Assembly: GCA_900542595.1 (NCBI GenBank)
Contig: UQOB01000034.1
Location: 1-12,732 of the forward strand
Length of the DNA: 12,732 nt
Direction of reading: 5' to 3'
DNA from: an uncultured Mollicutes bacterium
Lineage (GTDB): Bacteria > Bacillota_I > Bacilli_A > RFN20 > CAG-826
The notes under the pieces are model-generated. The model saw only the letters and a list, made by a program, of their open reading frames with translations. It searched no databases and was not told the origin of the DNA. Shown here one piece after another: positions 1 to 5,907 of this stretch; positions within the stretch are counted from its first letter, which is position 1, and every line of letters starts with the position of its first letter. A program made the translations under genes and the position numbers.

Positions 1-211
1 TTTCTTGTGCTTTTACTCCTAACATATTAAAAATACGGCAACCTAAATATTCAGAAATACAACTATTCGTGTATGATAGATTAGGATTTTTAATGGCGTG
101 CATCGGGAGCTTGATCATATAAAGATCATCATTATAAACTACCGATAGTTTATTTCCATTCGCACCCCCATACGCCTTTTTTCTTATCGGAAAATTTGTA
201 AAATTAATCAT
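1..211 (-). CDS. HipA/CtkA-like kinase, N-terminal part (cut by window edge)
   Basis: Only the first 70 codons are present; the gene runs off the left edge. It starts with ATG at 211, 9 nt after a GGAGAT ribosome binding site (221-226) that lies in the last codons and stop of the upstream HTH gene. The 7-nt gap and shared RBS make an operon. The peptide starts MINFTNFPIRKKAYGGANG and continues with a YMIKLP strand and a SYTNSCISEYLGCRIF helix. This layout (Gly-rich GGANG loop, Lys in a beta strand, Ser-Glu-rich helix) is what I recall from the N-terminus of HipA-domain and CtkA-type Ser/Thr kinases in Firmicutes and Helicobacter. HipA-family kinases phosphorylate cytosolic targets such as aminoacyl-tRNA synthetases and are usually paired with an HTH antitoxin, as here. 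The catalytic half lies outside the window, so activity cannot be judged. Assignment is by remembered family pattern. Confidence 0.72.
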   Translation of the reverse strand, partial: MINFTNFPIRKKAYGGANGNKLSVVYNDDLYMIKLPMHAIKNPNLSYTNSCISEYLGCRIFNMLGVKAQE

Positions 212-218
212 ATAGTGT

Positions 219-608
219 TTATCTCCTAAAGTATCTTGCTCTTAATCGATCAGCTTGTTCTTTCGAAATGAGATGTTCAACTTCAGCAACATTGATAGAA
301 CTATTTAATTGGTCGTTATAGCAATCTAATAAAGAACTATTCTCACGTATAGATTTTCTATATTCTGAAATCGCATCATATAAAAATAAAGGCAACAAAG
401 TTTTAGATTCTTCTTTTTCTAGAGAAAGTAACTCTTCAATTGATATATCTAAACTTTTTGATATTGCTAATAATGTTTTACCAGAACACTCTAAAATGTC
501 TGTCTTACCAGACGCAATATCAATTAAAGTGGTTTTCGGAATCCCGCTTTTATTGGATAATGCATAAACAGTTGTTTTTTTAAAAGCTAATAAATCTAAA
601 AATGTCAT
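219..608 (-). CDS. XRE-family HTH protein, putative antitoxin/repressor of the downstream kinase
   Basis: 129 aa with the start taken at 608. An upstream ATG at 644 is in frame, but that extension would include the -35, operator and -10 of the gene's own promoter. Residues about 10-57 form a compact helix-turn-helix of Cro/C1 type (VYALSNKSGIPKTTLIDIAS, then AISKSLDISIEELL). The remainder is helical and ends in LISKEQADRLRARYFRR, basic at the tail. It overlaps no other gene but supplies the RBS of the HipA/CtkA-like kinase just downstream. HTH proteins in this position commonly neutralise the kinase and repress the operon (HipB logic). The perfect palindrome at 621-632 inside the promoter fits autorepression. 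Antitoxin function is inferred from context; the DNA-binding fold is clear. Confidence 0.75.
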   Translation of the reverse strand: MTFLDLLAFKKTTVYALSNKSGIPKTTLIDIASGKTDILECSGKTLLAISKSLDISIEELLSLEKEESKTLLPLFLYDAISEYRKSIRENSSLLDCYNDQLNSSINVAEVEHLISKEQADRLRARYFRR

Positions 609-614
609 ACCAAT

Positions 615-644
615 ATTATATCGGTATACCGACCTAAAAAACAA
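615..644 (-). promoter_or_regulatory. Promoter of the HTH-kinase operon, giving a leaderless mRNA
   Basis: On the minus strand there is a perfect TATAAT (615-620) and a TTGTTT -35-like box (639-644) with an 18-bp spacer. Only 6 nt (ATTGGT) separate the -10 from the ATG at 608, so transcription should start at or within a base of the start codon. No Shine-Dalgarno sequence precedes the ATG. Confidence 0.6.
621..632. promoter_or_regulatory. Perfect palindrome, likely operator of the HTH regulator
   Basis: TCGGTATACCGA is a perfect 12-bp palindrome lying between the -35 and -10 boxes and directly abutting the -10. A dimeric HTH protein bound here would exclude RNA polymerase. Palindromic operators overlapping the promoter are the norm for hipBA-type modules. 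No second copy was noticed. Confidence 0.6.
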
Positions 645-720
645 ATAGATTTAACTTATTCATAGTCATTATGTTGCCGCTTAATTAAAATAAAATTGTG
701 GATTCATAATGATATCTTTT

Positions 721-767
721 TCTAGTAGAGAAACATTTATCTAGTAGATTTTCATTTTTCTAGTAGA
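721..767. repeat. Three TCTAGTAGA direct repeats with 19-bp period
   Basis: Exact copies of the 9-mer TCTAGTAGA lie at 721-729, 740-748 and 759-767, each start exactly 19 bp after the previous one. The 10-bp spacers are AT-rich and unrelated. The 9-mer is itself nearly palindromic (TCTA-G-TAGA). The array sits in the AT-rich non-coding stretch 645-828, upstream of the HTH-kinase operon and downstream of tRNA-Leu. It looks like a set of protein binding sites (iteron-like); what binds is unknown. The rest of 645-828 shows no ORF or RNA gene, only a GGTTCGAACC palindrome at 789-798. Confidence 0.6.
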
Positions 768-828
768 AACAAATTCTAAAAATCCGTCGGTTCGAACCAA
801 TTTTTATCTATTAGCGAAACGCCAAAAA

Positions 829-852
829 TTAAAAATGCCCGATTTCTCGAGC
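829..852 (-). terminator. Rho-independent terminator of tRNA-Leu
   Basis: Read on the minus strand, GCTCGA-GAAA-TCGGGC forms a 6-bp stem (one G-U pair) with a GAAA tetraloop, followed by ATTTTTAATTTTT. It lies about 50 nt past the 3' end of tRNA-Leu, whose transcript it would close. Confidence 0.6.
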
Positions 853-904
853 AAATATCGTTCATTTTGAGACCTTACTTTGTATAAAAATATTAGTTAT
901 AAGA

Positions 905-986
905 TGGTGGGCCCAGGGAGATTTGAACTCCCACGCGTAAGCATTAGATCCTAAGTCTAACGTGTCTACCGTTCCACCATGGGCCC
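905..986 (-). tRNA. tRNA-Leu(UAG)
   Basis: A full cloverleaf reads on the minus strand. The GGGCCCA acceptor stem pairs with UGGGCCC, there is an A discriminator, and the CCA is encoded (905-907). The anticodon loop is CUUAGGA with anticodon UAG at 951-953. The class II variable arm is relatively short and the T arm carries GGGAG-UUCAAAU-CUCCC. The length of 82 nt including CCA fits a leucine tRNA. The gene has its own promoter and terminator and stands alone. Confidence 0.95.
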
Positions 987-994
987 GCGTGAAG

Positions 995-1000
995 ATTATA
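995..1000 (-). promoter_or_regulatory. -10 box of tRNA-Leu
   Basis: A perfect TATAAT on the minus strand lies 8 nt before the first base of tRNA-Leu. The expected -35 position (about 1018-1023) is poor and overlaps the left stem and T-tract of the neighbouring terminator, so initiation would occur almost at the mature 5' end. Confidence 0.5.
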
Positions 1001-1009
1001 TACTAAAAT

Positions 1010-1043
1010 GGCTAAAAGAAAACCGCCGGATGAGGGGCGGTTT
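1010..1043 (-). terminator. Terminator of the 44-aa gene
   Basis: AAACCGCC (1020-1027) pairs perfectly with GGCGGTTT (1036-1043) around an 8-nt loop. On the minus strand the stem is followed by TCTTTT. It begins 1 nt after the stop codon of the 44-aa ORF, which supports that ORF as a real transcription unit. Confidence 0.75.
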
Positions 1044-1044
1044 C

Positions 1045-1179
1045 TTAGTTATCGGAAGAAACTAAATCGTTGAGGTAAGTGACGAAGAGGTCATTGCCAA
1101 CTTCTTGTTCTTTCGATAACTTTTCATCATGGATTTCTTCGTTATATTCTTCCATGTCTTTTAAGAATTTGTTGATCAT
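1045..1179 (-). CDS. Small acidic protein, 44 aa, unknown function
   Basis: ATG at 1179, TAA at 1045-1047. The RBS is very good: AAAGGAG about 9 nt before the ATG. The product begins MINKFLKDMEEYNEEIHDEK and ends LFVTYLNDLVSSDN. It has 12 acidic against 4 Lys/Arg residues, no Cys, Trp or Arg, and no membrane segment or signal peptide; it is probably mostly helical and cytosolic. The terminator begins 1 nt after the stop, and a candidate promoter plus a 5'-UTR hairpin lie upstream. The gene is 98 nt downstream of rarA on the same strand, so partial cotranscription is possible. I do not recognise the family. RBS, ORF and terminator together make it much more convincing than chance; the function is open. 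Confidence 0.75.
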   Translation of the reverse strand: MINKFLKDMEEYNEEIHDEKLSKEQEVGNDLFVTYLNDLVSSDN

Positions 1180-1195
1180 AATTTATCTCCTTTCT

Positions 1196-1214
1196 CTACC
1201 CCTTTTTTGGGTAG
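1196..1214 (-). promoter_or_regulatory. 5'-UTR hairpin ahead of the 44-aa gene
   Basis: CTACCC and GGGTAG form a 6-bp stem with a 7-nt loop. The hairpin ends a few bases before the AAAGGAG RBS, and the predicted transcription start (about 1214) would place it at the very 5' end of the mRNA. This could stabilise the message or affect ribosome access. Confidence 0.4.
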
Positions 1215-1220
1215 TCGATT

Positions 1221-1249
1221 AAGATAATGAAAATGACCAACTATAGCAA
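1221..1249 (-). promoter_or_regulatory. Candidate promoter of the 44-aa gene
   Basis: On the minus strand TTGCTA (1244-1249) and TATCTT (1221-1226) are separated by exactly 17 bp, each matching consensus at 4 of 6 positions. It would give an independent short transcript ending at the terminator at 1010-1043. Weak boxes, so tentative. Confidence 0.35.
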
Positions 1250-1277
1250 GTTTTAACCCCCTTGAAAGCGGTTCCAA

Positions 1278-2549
1278 TTATTTCTTAGCTTTAAGTTTAG
1301 CGAGGTCGGACGTTCTCCCCTGTTTCTTTAAGCGATAATAGTTCTCGTTTAAGCCCTTTTCGTAATTACTCAAGGTATCGGTTTTTGGGTGATAGAATTC
1401 CTTATTTTTATATTGTTCAGGGAGGTATTGAATCTTTTCCCAGATATCGGGTCGATCGTAAGGATATTTATCTTCTTCCTTCATATTGACCGGGGTAAGT
1501 TTTAAATAATCTTGAACGGAGAAAGGGGTGGTTGAAGCGAAGCTCATCGCGGCTTGAACCGCTAGAGTCGCGTTCTTACTTTTCGGGCTTAAAGCGAGTT
1601 CGCAGACCGTAAAGCCGAGAGGAATTGTCGCTTCTGGGAACCCCACTTGTTCAGCGGCTTGAAGCGCCATTTGGCACCGGAGGACCGCCATCGGGTTAGC
1701 GAGCCCAACATCTTCATAAGCGGTTACAAGCAATCTTCTTTTAATCGAATCCAGGTCACCCGCAATCATTAAACGGGAAAGATAATATAAAGCGGCATCG
1801 ACATCACTTCCCCTGACGGATTTTTGTAAAGCGCTAACACTATCATAGTGTTCTTCTTCATCCTTATCACTCATGAAATTCGGCACCCGTTCTAGAGCCA
1901 TAACCATTTCTCTGGTGATCACTTCTTTTCCATCATATTTAATGGTCAAAGCTTCTAAGAGATTTAAGGCGAATCTTAAGTCCCCGCCGGATAATTTAGC
2001 GATATAAGATAAAGCTTCGTCATCTAATTTATAGGTATCATTTAACCCATCTTTTTCTTTTATGGCTCTTTTTAAGCCTTGAATGACTTGTTCATCATTT
2101 AAGGGTTTAACTTCAAAAATTCTTGTTCTTGATCTAATCGCCCGGTTTATCGCGATATACGGATTAGCGGTTGTCGCTCCAATCAGAAAAAAACTCCCCT
2201 CTTCCACGTAAGGTAAAAGTAAATCTTGCTTCACCTTATCTAACCGGTGGACTTCATCCATGATGATTAAAGCGGGTCGACTGAGCTTGGCGATTTCAAT
2301 CGTGCTTTCCATCTCCTTTTTGGATGTCGTCACCGCATTTAGTTTAAAGTACGGAAGTTTAATCGAACGGCTATAGGCTTCCGCTATCGTGGTTTTTCCA
2401 GTTCCCGGAGGACCAAAGAGGATAAAAGAAAACGGCATCTTCTTTTCAGCGCTCAAGGTTAAAAACCCGTCTTTTCCAACCAGGGCCTCTTGCCCTAAGA
2501 CATCTTCTAAGGTTTTCGGTCTCACCCGATAAGCTAAAGGATCTTTCAT
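1278..2549 (-). CDS. rarA: RarA/MgsA, replication-associated recombination AAA+ ATPase
   Basis: 423 aa, close to the 420-450 aa usual for the family. RarA is a cytosolic AAA+ ATPase of the clamp-loader clade. It acts at stalled replication forks and single-strand/double-strand junctions together with SSB. Visible motifs in order: RPKTLEDVLGQ near the N-terminus (family hallmark), Walker A GPPGTGKTT (46-54), Walker B LIIMDEVHR (94-102) followed by KQDLLLPYVEEG, sensor 1 GATTANP (124-130) and arginine-finger region RSRTR (139-143). The C-terminal half holds the oligomerisation domain with KRRLLVTAYEDVGLANP. The ATG at 2549 overlaps the opposite-strand ATG at 2548. It has no Shine-Dalgarno sequence; a TATAAT ends 7 nt before the start, so the mRNA is predicted to be leaderless. 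All catalytic residues that can be checked are present. Confidence 0.95.
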   Translation of the reverse strand: MKDPLAYRVRPKTLEDVLGQEALVGKDGFLTLSAEKKMPFSFILFGPPGTGKTTIAEAYSRSIKLPYFKLNAVTTSKKEMESTIEIAKLSRPALIIMDEVHRLDKVKQDLLLPYVEEGSFFLIGATTANPYIAINRAIRSRTRIFEVKPLNDEQVIQGLKRAIKEKDGLNDTYKLDDEALSYIAKLSGGDLRFALNLLEALTIKYDGKEVITREMVMALERVPNFMSDKDEEEHYDSVSALQKSVRGSDVDAALYYLSRLMIAGDLDSIKRRLLVTAYEDVGLANPMAVLRCQMALQAAEQVGFPEATIPLGFTVCELALSPKSKNATLAVQAAMSFASTTPFSVQDYLKLTPVNMKEEDKYPYDRPDIWEKIQYLPEQYKNKEFYHPKTDTLSNYEKGLNENYYRLKKQGRTSDLAKLKAKK

Positions 2550-2556
2550 GATTAAT

Positions 2557-2562
2557 ATTATA
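2557..2562 (-). promoter_or_regulatory. -10 box of rarA (leaderless start)
   Basis: A perfect TATAAT on the minus strand with 7 nt to the rarA ATG, so the transcript should begin at about the A of ATG. The -35 region is weak and coincides with the -10 box of the divergent thioesterase gene. Confidence 0.55.
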
Positions 2563-2580
2563 GAGAGAAAGAAATATGTT

Positions 2581-2586
2581 TATAAT
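2581..2586 (+). promoter_or_regulatory. -10 box of the thioesterase gene (nearly leaderless start)
   Basis: A perfect TATAAT on the plus strand, 9 nt before the ATG at 2596, with a TG upstream (2577-2578). The 5' leader would be about 3 nt and there is no Shine-Dalgarno sequence. The -35 position (TTATAG, 2558-2563) is weak and lies over the rarA -10, so the two divergent promoters interlock. Confidence 0.55.
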
Positions 2587-2595
2587 AGACCCGTT

Positions 2596-3090
2596 ATGAA
2601 AATTCAAAAGAAACAAACAAACGCTCATGATTGCTTAATCTGTGGGGTCGATAATCCCTATGGCGTTCACGCTTCTTTCTATGAAATGGAAGACAATACA
2701 GTCGTCAGCTTATTCACTTACCAAAAATATCACCAAAGTTATCCAGAACGTGTCCACGGTGGCATGATTGCGGCTATGATCGATGAAACGATCGGTCGGG
2801 CGATCTGGCTCACCAACCCCGGGGAATACGCTTGCACTTTAAAGCTCAACATCGAGTACCATAAAGGGGTGCCTTATGATGTCCCGCTTAAATGTGTAGC
2901 CAAGATTGATCACGTCGATAAAATCGCCTTTAAAGGTCACGCGGAACTGCAGACGATGGATGGACAGATGCTCTGCAAAGGTAACGGCTTATATATGTTC
3001 TTAAAGAAAGAACAAATCTCCCCTGACACCAATGTTAAAGAAGAAGACCTCAATGCCTTCATTCCTGACAATTTAACAGAAATCAATTAA
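2596..3090 (+). CDS. PaaI-family hotdog thioesterase
   Basis: 164 aa from the ATG at 2596. An in-frame ATG at 2548 exists but lies inside the rarA start and upstream of the best -10 box, so I reject it. Members of this 4HBT hotdog-fold family hydrolyse acyl- or aryl-CoA thioesters in the cytosol, typically as dimers or tetramers. The N-terminus has the subfamily pattern CLICGVDNPYGVHASFY (a CxxCG-x-NPxG motif). The core motif ERVHGGMIAAMIDETIGRA follows (HGG at 54-56, with Asp63/Glu64 in the active-site helix), then TLKLNIEYHKGVPYDVPL and KGHAEL strands and the final GNGLYMFL strand. The substrate cannot be predicted. The gene diverges from rarA and its 3' end overlaps the opposite antiporter gene by 8 bp, leaving no terminator between them. 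Confidence 0.85.
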   Translation: MKIQKKQTNAHDCLICGVDNPYGVHASFYEMEDNTVVSLFTYQKYHQSYPERVHGGMIAAMIDETIGRAIWLTNPGEYACTLKLNIEYHKGVPYDVPLKCVAKIDHVDKIAFKGHAELQTMDGQMLCKGNGLYMFLKKEQISPDTNVKEEDLNAFIPDNLTEIN

Positions 3091-4768
3091 CTTTATTGAC
3101 CTTAATGGTCACAAGGACGTCGCCCGGAAGAATCTTCGTATTCCCATCCGGGACGACGTTATTTTCTTTTCGTTTAATTAAGGCGATAAGTTCACCTTTC
3201 GGTAACGATAATTCTTTGATTTCTTTCTTGCAGAAGGGATGGTTTCTGGTGACATCCACCTCTTCCATCTCCACTCCCTTAGCGTTACTAAACGACGGAG
3301 CGCTGCAGATGAGTTTATCGTTTTCTTGAATGACAGTATTGCCATTTGGCACAAAAGCCGTTCCATTTCTCACGACTAAAACAATTAAAAATTCTTTCGA
3401 CGTCACGCAGTCTTTAAGGGCTTTATCGCAATATGGGTGGTTTTTATTGATATCCATTTCGATGAAAGAAATGTTTGTTTCATCGGAATAATCACTGAAG
3501 GTTTTCATGACGTCATCGTGGGGGCTAATCATCTTAAGTTTCTCGCTTAAGAAGGGAAGGATAGAACCTTGGAAGATTAAGCTAAAAAGACAGACTAAGA
3601 AAACAATCGAGAATAAATCGTAGGGAAGGTTATCTTGCCCGAGATTACTCATCGCAAAAATCGCGAAGACGATAGAAGCAACACCCCGTAAACCGCAGGA
3701 GCTGACTAAGGCCATCTGCCTTACTTTACTCTTAAACGGAGCGAGAACGCCGAAGACGGAAAGAGGACGGGAAATTAAGGTGATAACTAAGAAAATCAAG
3801 ATAGCGGGTACGATTACTTCCGGTTGAATCAACCATTCCGGGGTCGCGAGTAAGCCGAGCAAGAAGAAAATTAACATCTGGGCAATTGAGGTGAGGCTAT
3901 CGAAGAAAATGACGCTTTCTTTCTTGTTGTTGAGTTTGGTATTCCCGATGATAATCCCCGCTAAATAGGCCGATAAATAACCATTCCCGGAATAGAGCAT
4001 CGGTATGCTCTGAGGGACCGCGAAAGAAAGGACCGCAATCGCTAAGATGAATAAACTACTCATCTGTTTAAAGCGGTTCCCGAATCTTTTTAAAATCCAC
4101 GCCCCGCCGAAACCAAAGATTAAACCGAAAGCAATCCCTAAGATTAGCTGCATAAAGAAACTTAAAACCACTGACCCAACACCGATATTTTCAAATCCCT
4201 GGAGTCCTTTTTCCGAGGCGATTAAAACAACGAATAAGAAGGTGAGAATATAGGCCATCGGGTCATTAGACCCACTTTCGACTTCAAGAAGGGAAGCGGT
4301 ATGGTATTTAAGATTTAGTTTTCTTCTTCTTAAAATATCGAAGACCGAGGCGGCATCGGTTGACGCGATGACCGAGCCGACTAAGAAACTTTCTAAAAGC
4401 CCCACTTCCATAAAGGGTAAAACTCTAAAGATGAGATAAACACCAAAACCGGTGATTATCGCGGTTAAAGCTGTCCCTAAGAAGGATAACGCGATAGATT
4501 TGCCTAAGACTGGCTTAGCAGTTTTGATATTAGTCCCAAAGCCACCATAGAAAATAATGAAGATTAAGGCGATGCTACAGACAATATTTCCTAAGTCATA
4601 ATCTGTGAAATTTCCAATATTGGTCAAACGGAAAATCGCGCCGAAAATAAGACCTAGGCCGATGAATAAAATTAAGGCTGGTAGTTTAAAACGAAAGCTC
4701 AGACGATTAAGAAAAATCCCGAGCCCAATGACTAAACCAAGAACGAGAAGAACATAGACGTATTCCAC
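3083..4768 (-). CDS. CPA1-type potassium/proton antiporter with two RCK_C (TrkA_C) domains
   Basis: 561 aa, the architecture of NhaP2/CvrA-type K+/H+ antiporters. A membrane domain of roughly 12-13 helices (about 1-410) carries the CPA1 signatures STDAASVF (136-143), ESGSNDP (164-170, with the ion-site Asn-Asp pair) and CGLRGVASIVFAI (358-370). The cytosolic tail contains two tandem TrkA_C-like domains, about 432-490 and 499-557. They are clearly repeats of each other: NHPYCDKALKD...PNGNTVIQENDKLI and NHPFCKKEIKEL...PDGNTKILPGDVLV. Such tails gate transport in response to ions or nucleotides. The start is GTG at 4768, running straight into the first helix. There is no SD; a -10 box ends 6 nt before GTG. 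It stops at TGA, showing the standard code. It exports K+ (or Na+) in exchange for protons; ion preference is inferred. Confidence 0.88.
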   Translation of the reverse strand: MEYVYVLLVLGLVIGLGIFLNRLSFRFKLPALILFIGLGLIFGAIFRLTNIGNFTDYDLGNIVCSIALIFIIFYGGFGTNIKTAKPVLGKSIALSFLGTALTAIITGFGVYLIFRVLPFMEVGLLESFLVGSVIASTDAASVFDILRRRKLNLKYHTASLLEVESGSNDPMAYILTFLFVVLIASEKGLQGFENIGVGSVVLSFFMQLILGIAFGLIFGFGGAWILKRFGNRFKQMSSLFILAIAVLSFAVPQSIPMLYSGNGYLSAYLAGIIIGNTKLNNKKESVIFFDSLTSIAQMLIFFLLGLLATPEWLIQPEVIVPAILIFLVITLISRPLSVFGVLAPFKSKVRQMALVSSCGLRGVASIVFAIFAMSNLGQDNLPYDLFSIVFLVCLFSLIFQGSILPFLSEKLKMISPHDDVMKTFSDYSDETNISFIEMDINKNHPYCDKALKDCVTSKEFLIVLVVRNGTAFVPNGNTVIQENDKLICSAPSFSNAKGVEMEEVDVTRNHPFCKKEIKELSLPKGELIALIKRKENNVVPDGNTKILPGDVLVTIKVNKVN

Positions 4769-4774
4769 GTGTTA

Positions 4775-4803
4775 AGAATACACTTTTTCCCTAGTGAGGT
4801 TAA
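4775..4803 (-). promoter_or_regulatory. Promoter of the K+/H+ antiporter (leaderless GTG start)
   Basis: On the minus strand TTAACC (4798-4803), a 17-bp spacer and TATTCT (4775-4780), each 4 of 6 to consensus. The GTG follows after 6 nt (TAACAC). Transcription would start at the GTG itself. Confidence 0.5.
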
Positions 4804-4884
4804 GTTAGAAAAGGGATATTTAATGAAATATTTTTGATAGTTCTCTATTTCTCTTTAAAAAGACATCTCGAACACCTGAAAAGA

Positions 4885-4913
4885 TTTACAAAATTTCTTC
4901 TTTTGATTATGCT
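4885..4913 (+). promoter_or_regulatory. Promoter of gpsA (leaderless start)
   Basis: TTTACA (4885-4890), a 17-bp spacer and TATGCT (4908-4913). The gpsA ATG follows 6 nt later (TGAGGC), too close for ribosome binding by SD pairing. The interval 4804-4884 between this and the divergent antiporter promoter holds only a small ATATTT-AATG-AAATAT inverted repeat (4816-4831). Confidence 0.55.
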
Positions 4914-4919
4914 TGAGGC

Positions 4920-5906
4920 ATGAAAATATGCATCATTGGCAGCGGAACATGGGGAATCGCCCTCGGAAATCTTTTAGCTAAGAAAAGAGATCGGGTGACG
5001 ATGTTCTGCCACTTTGAAGAAGAACGAAAACGTTATGATACCACTCGTCTTCACCCCCGCTTTCCCGGTATCAAAATTGATAAAAGCATAAAATTTACTG
5101 GGGATTTGCAAGAATCTTTAGATAATGCGGAAATGGTAGTCTATGCGACGCCCTCCCCGTTTTTTCGAAATACTGTTAAACAAAGTTATCCCTATTTAAA
5201 GGGTAATCCTATCCTTGTAACCGTCAGTAAAGGTTTAGAAGACGAAAGCTTCTTAACGATGAGCGAAATCTTGGAAGAAGAAACGCTTAATCAATTTAAA
5301 GTGGTTTGTTTAACAGGACCCACGCATGCCGAAGAGGTGATGGAACGTCTCCCCACCTGCTGCGTCGCTTGTGGGCACGATAAAAATGCGAGAGAAAAGG
5401 TAAGGGAAGTCTTTTCCAATAGTTTCTTTCGGGTTTACACTAATGACGATATCTATGGTTCGGAAATCTCGGCCGCTTTAAAAAACATCATCGCTTTAGC
5501 TAGCGGTATGGCGGAAGGCTTGGGGTACGGGGATAACGCGAGAGCCGCCCTCATCACTCGCGGGCTCTATGAAATTCAAAAGTTAGGGGTCAAATTAGGC
5601 GCAAAACCATCGACATTCTATGGTTTAGCGGGGCTCGGTGATTTAGTTGTCACGGCAACATCTAAACATTCAAGAAACCACGAAGCCGGCCTCTATCTCG
5701 GGCAAGGTTATAGCGTTGAAGAAACAAAAGCACGGGTAGGCATGGCAATTGAAGGTCTGAACGCCTTAAAAGCGGCTTATCATCTCTCCCTTAAAACGAA
5801 AACCGAAATGCCGATAACGCAGACCATTTATAAAATAATCTACGAAGGTTTACCGCCGAGCGAAGCGGTTAATCATTTATTTAGCCGTTCCTTAAAGAAC
5901 GAATAA
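4920..5906 (+). CDS. gpsA: NAD(P)+-dependent glycerol-3-phosphate dehydrogenase
   Basis: 328 aa, normal for GpsA (about 330-345). This cytosolic enzyme reduces dihydroxyacetone phosphate to sn-glycerol-3-phosphate, the backbone for phospholipids. The Rossmann dinucleotide motif is GSGTWGIALG (7-16). Lys104 in VSKGLEDES and Lys188 in SEISAALKNIIALASG are the expected active-site lysines. GPTHAEEV (133-140) and GDNARAALITRGLYE (204-218) are further family signatures, and the substrate-domain segment FYGLAGLGDLVVTATSKHSRN is intact. The start is ATG at 4920, 6 nt after the -10 box. The gene stands alone on the plus strand between two antiporters on the other strand, and its stop is 1 nt from the stop of the second antiporter. 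No damage seen. Confidence 0.95.
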   Translation: MKICIIGSGTWGIALGNLLAKKRDRVTMFCHFEEERKRYDTTRLHPRFPGIKIDKSIKFTGDLQESLDNAEMVVYATPSPFFRNTVKQSYPYLKGNPILVTVSKGLEDESFLTMSEILEEETLNQFKVVCLTGPTHAEEVMERLPTCCVACGHDKNAREKVREVFSNSFFRVYTNDDIYGSEISAALKNIIALASGMAEGLGYGDNARAALITRGLYEIQKLGVKLGAKPSTFYGLAGLGDLVVTATSKHSRNHEAGLYLGQGYSVEETKARVGMAIEGLNALKAAYHLSLKTKTEMPITQTIYKIIYEGLPPSEAVNHLFSRSLKNE

Positions 5907-5907
5907 T

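Noticed and set aside
609..644. N-terminal extension of the HTH protein to the ATG at 644
   Set aside because: The extension would cover the -35/-10 boxes and the palindrome, and the added residues have no HTH-family resemblance.
721..767. The TCTAGTAGA array as a CRISPR
   Set aside because: Repeats are 9 bp and spacers 10 bp, far below CRISPR sizes, only three copies, no cas genes.
785..800. GGTTCGAACC as the T arm of a degraded tRNA or an att site from tRNA-Leu
   Set aside because: Flanking bases do not form the 5-bp T stem and do not match the 3' end of tRNA-Leu(UAG); only the palindrome remains.
2548..2595. Longer thioesterase start at 2548
   Set aside because: It overlaps the rarA start, lies upstream of the TATAAT, and the hotdog family begins close to the second Met.
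3083..3085. Mycoplasma-type code with UGA as tryptophan
   Set aside because: UGA ends the first antiporter at the expected length after its last RCK_C strand, and Trp is encoded by UGG throughout (for example in rplM and rarA).
5886..5901. CGTTC-CTTAAA-GAACG at the end of gpsA as a terminator
   Set aside because: Only a 5-bp stem inside the coding region and no continuous T-run after it.
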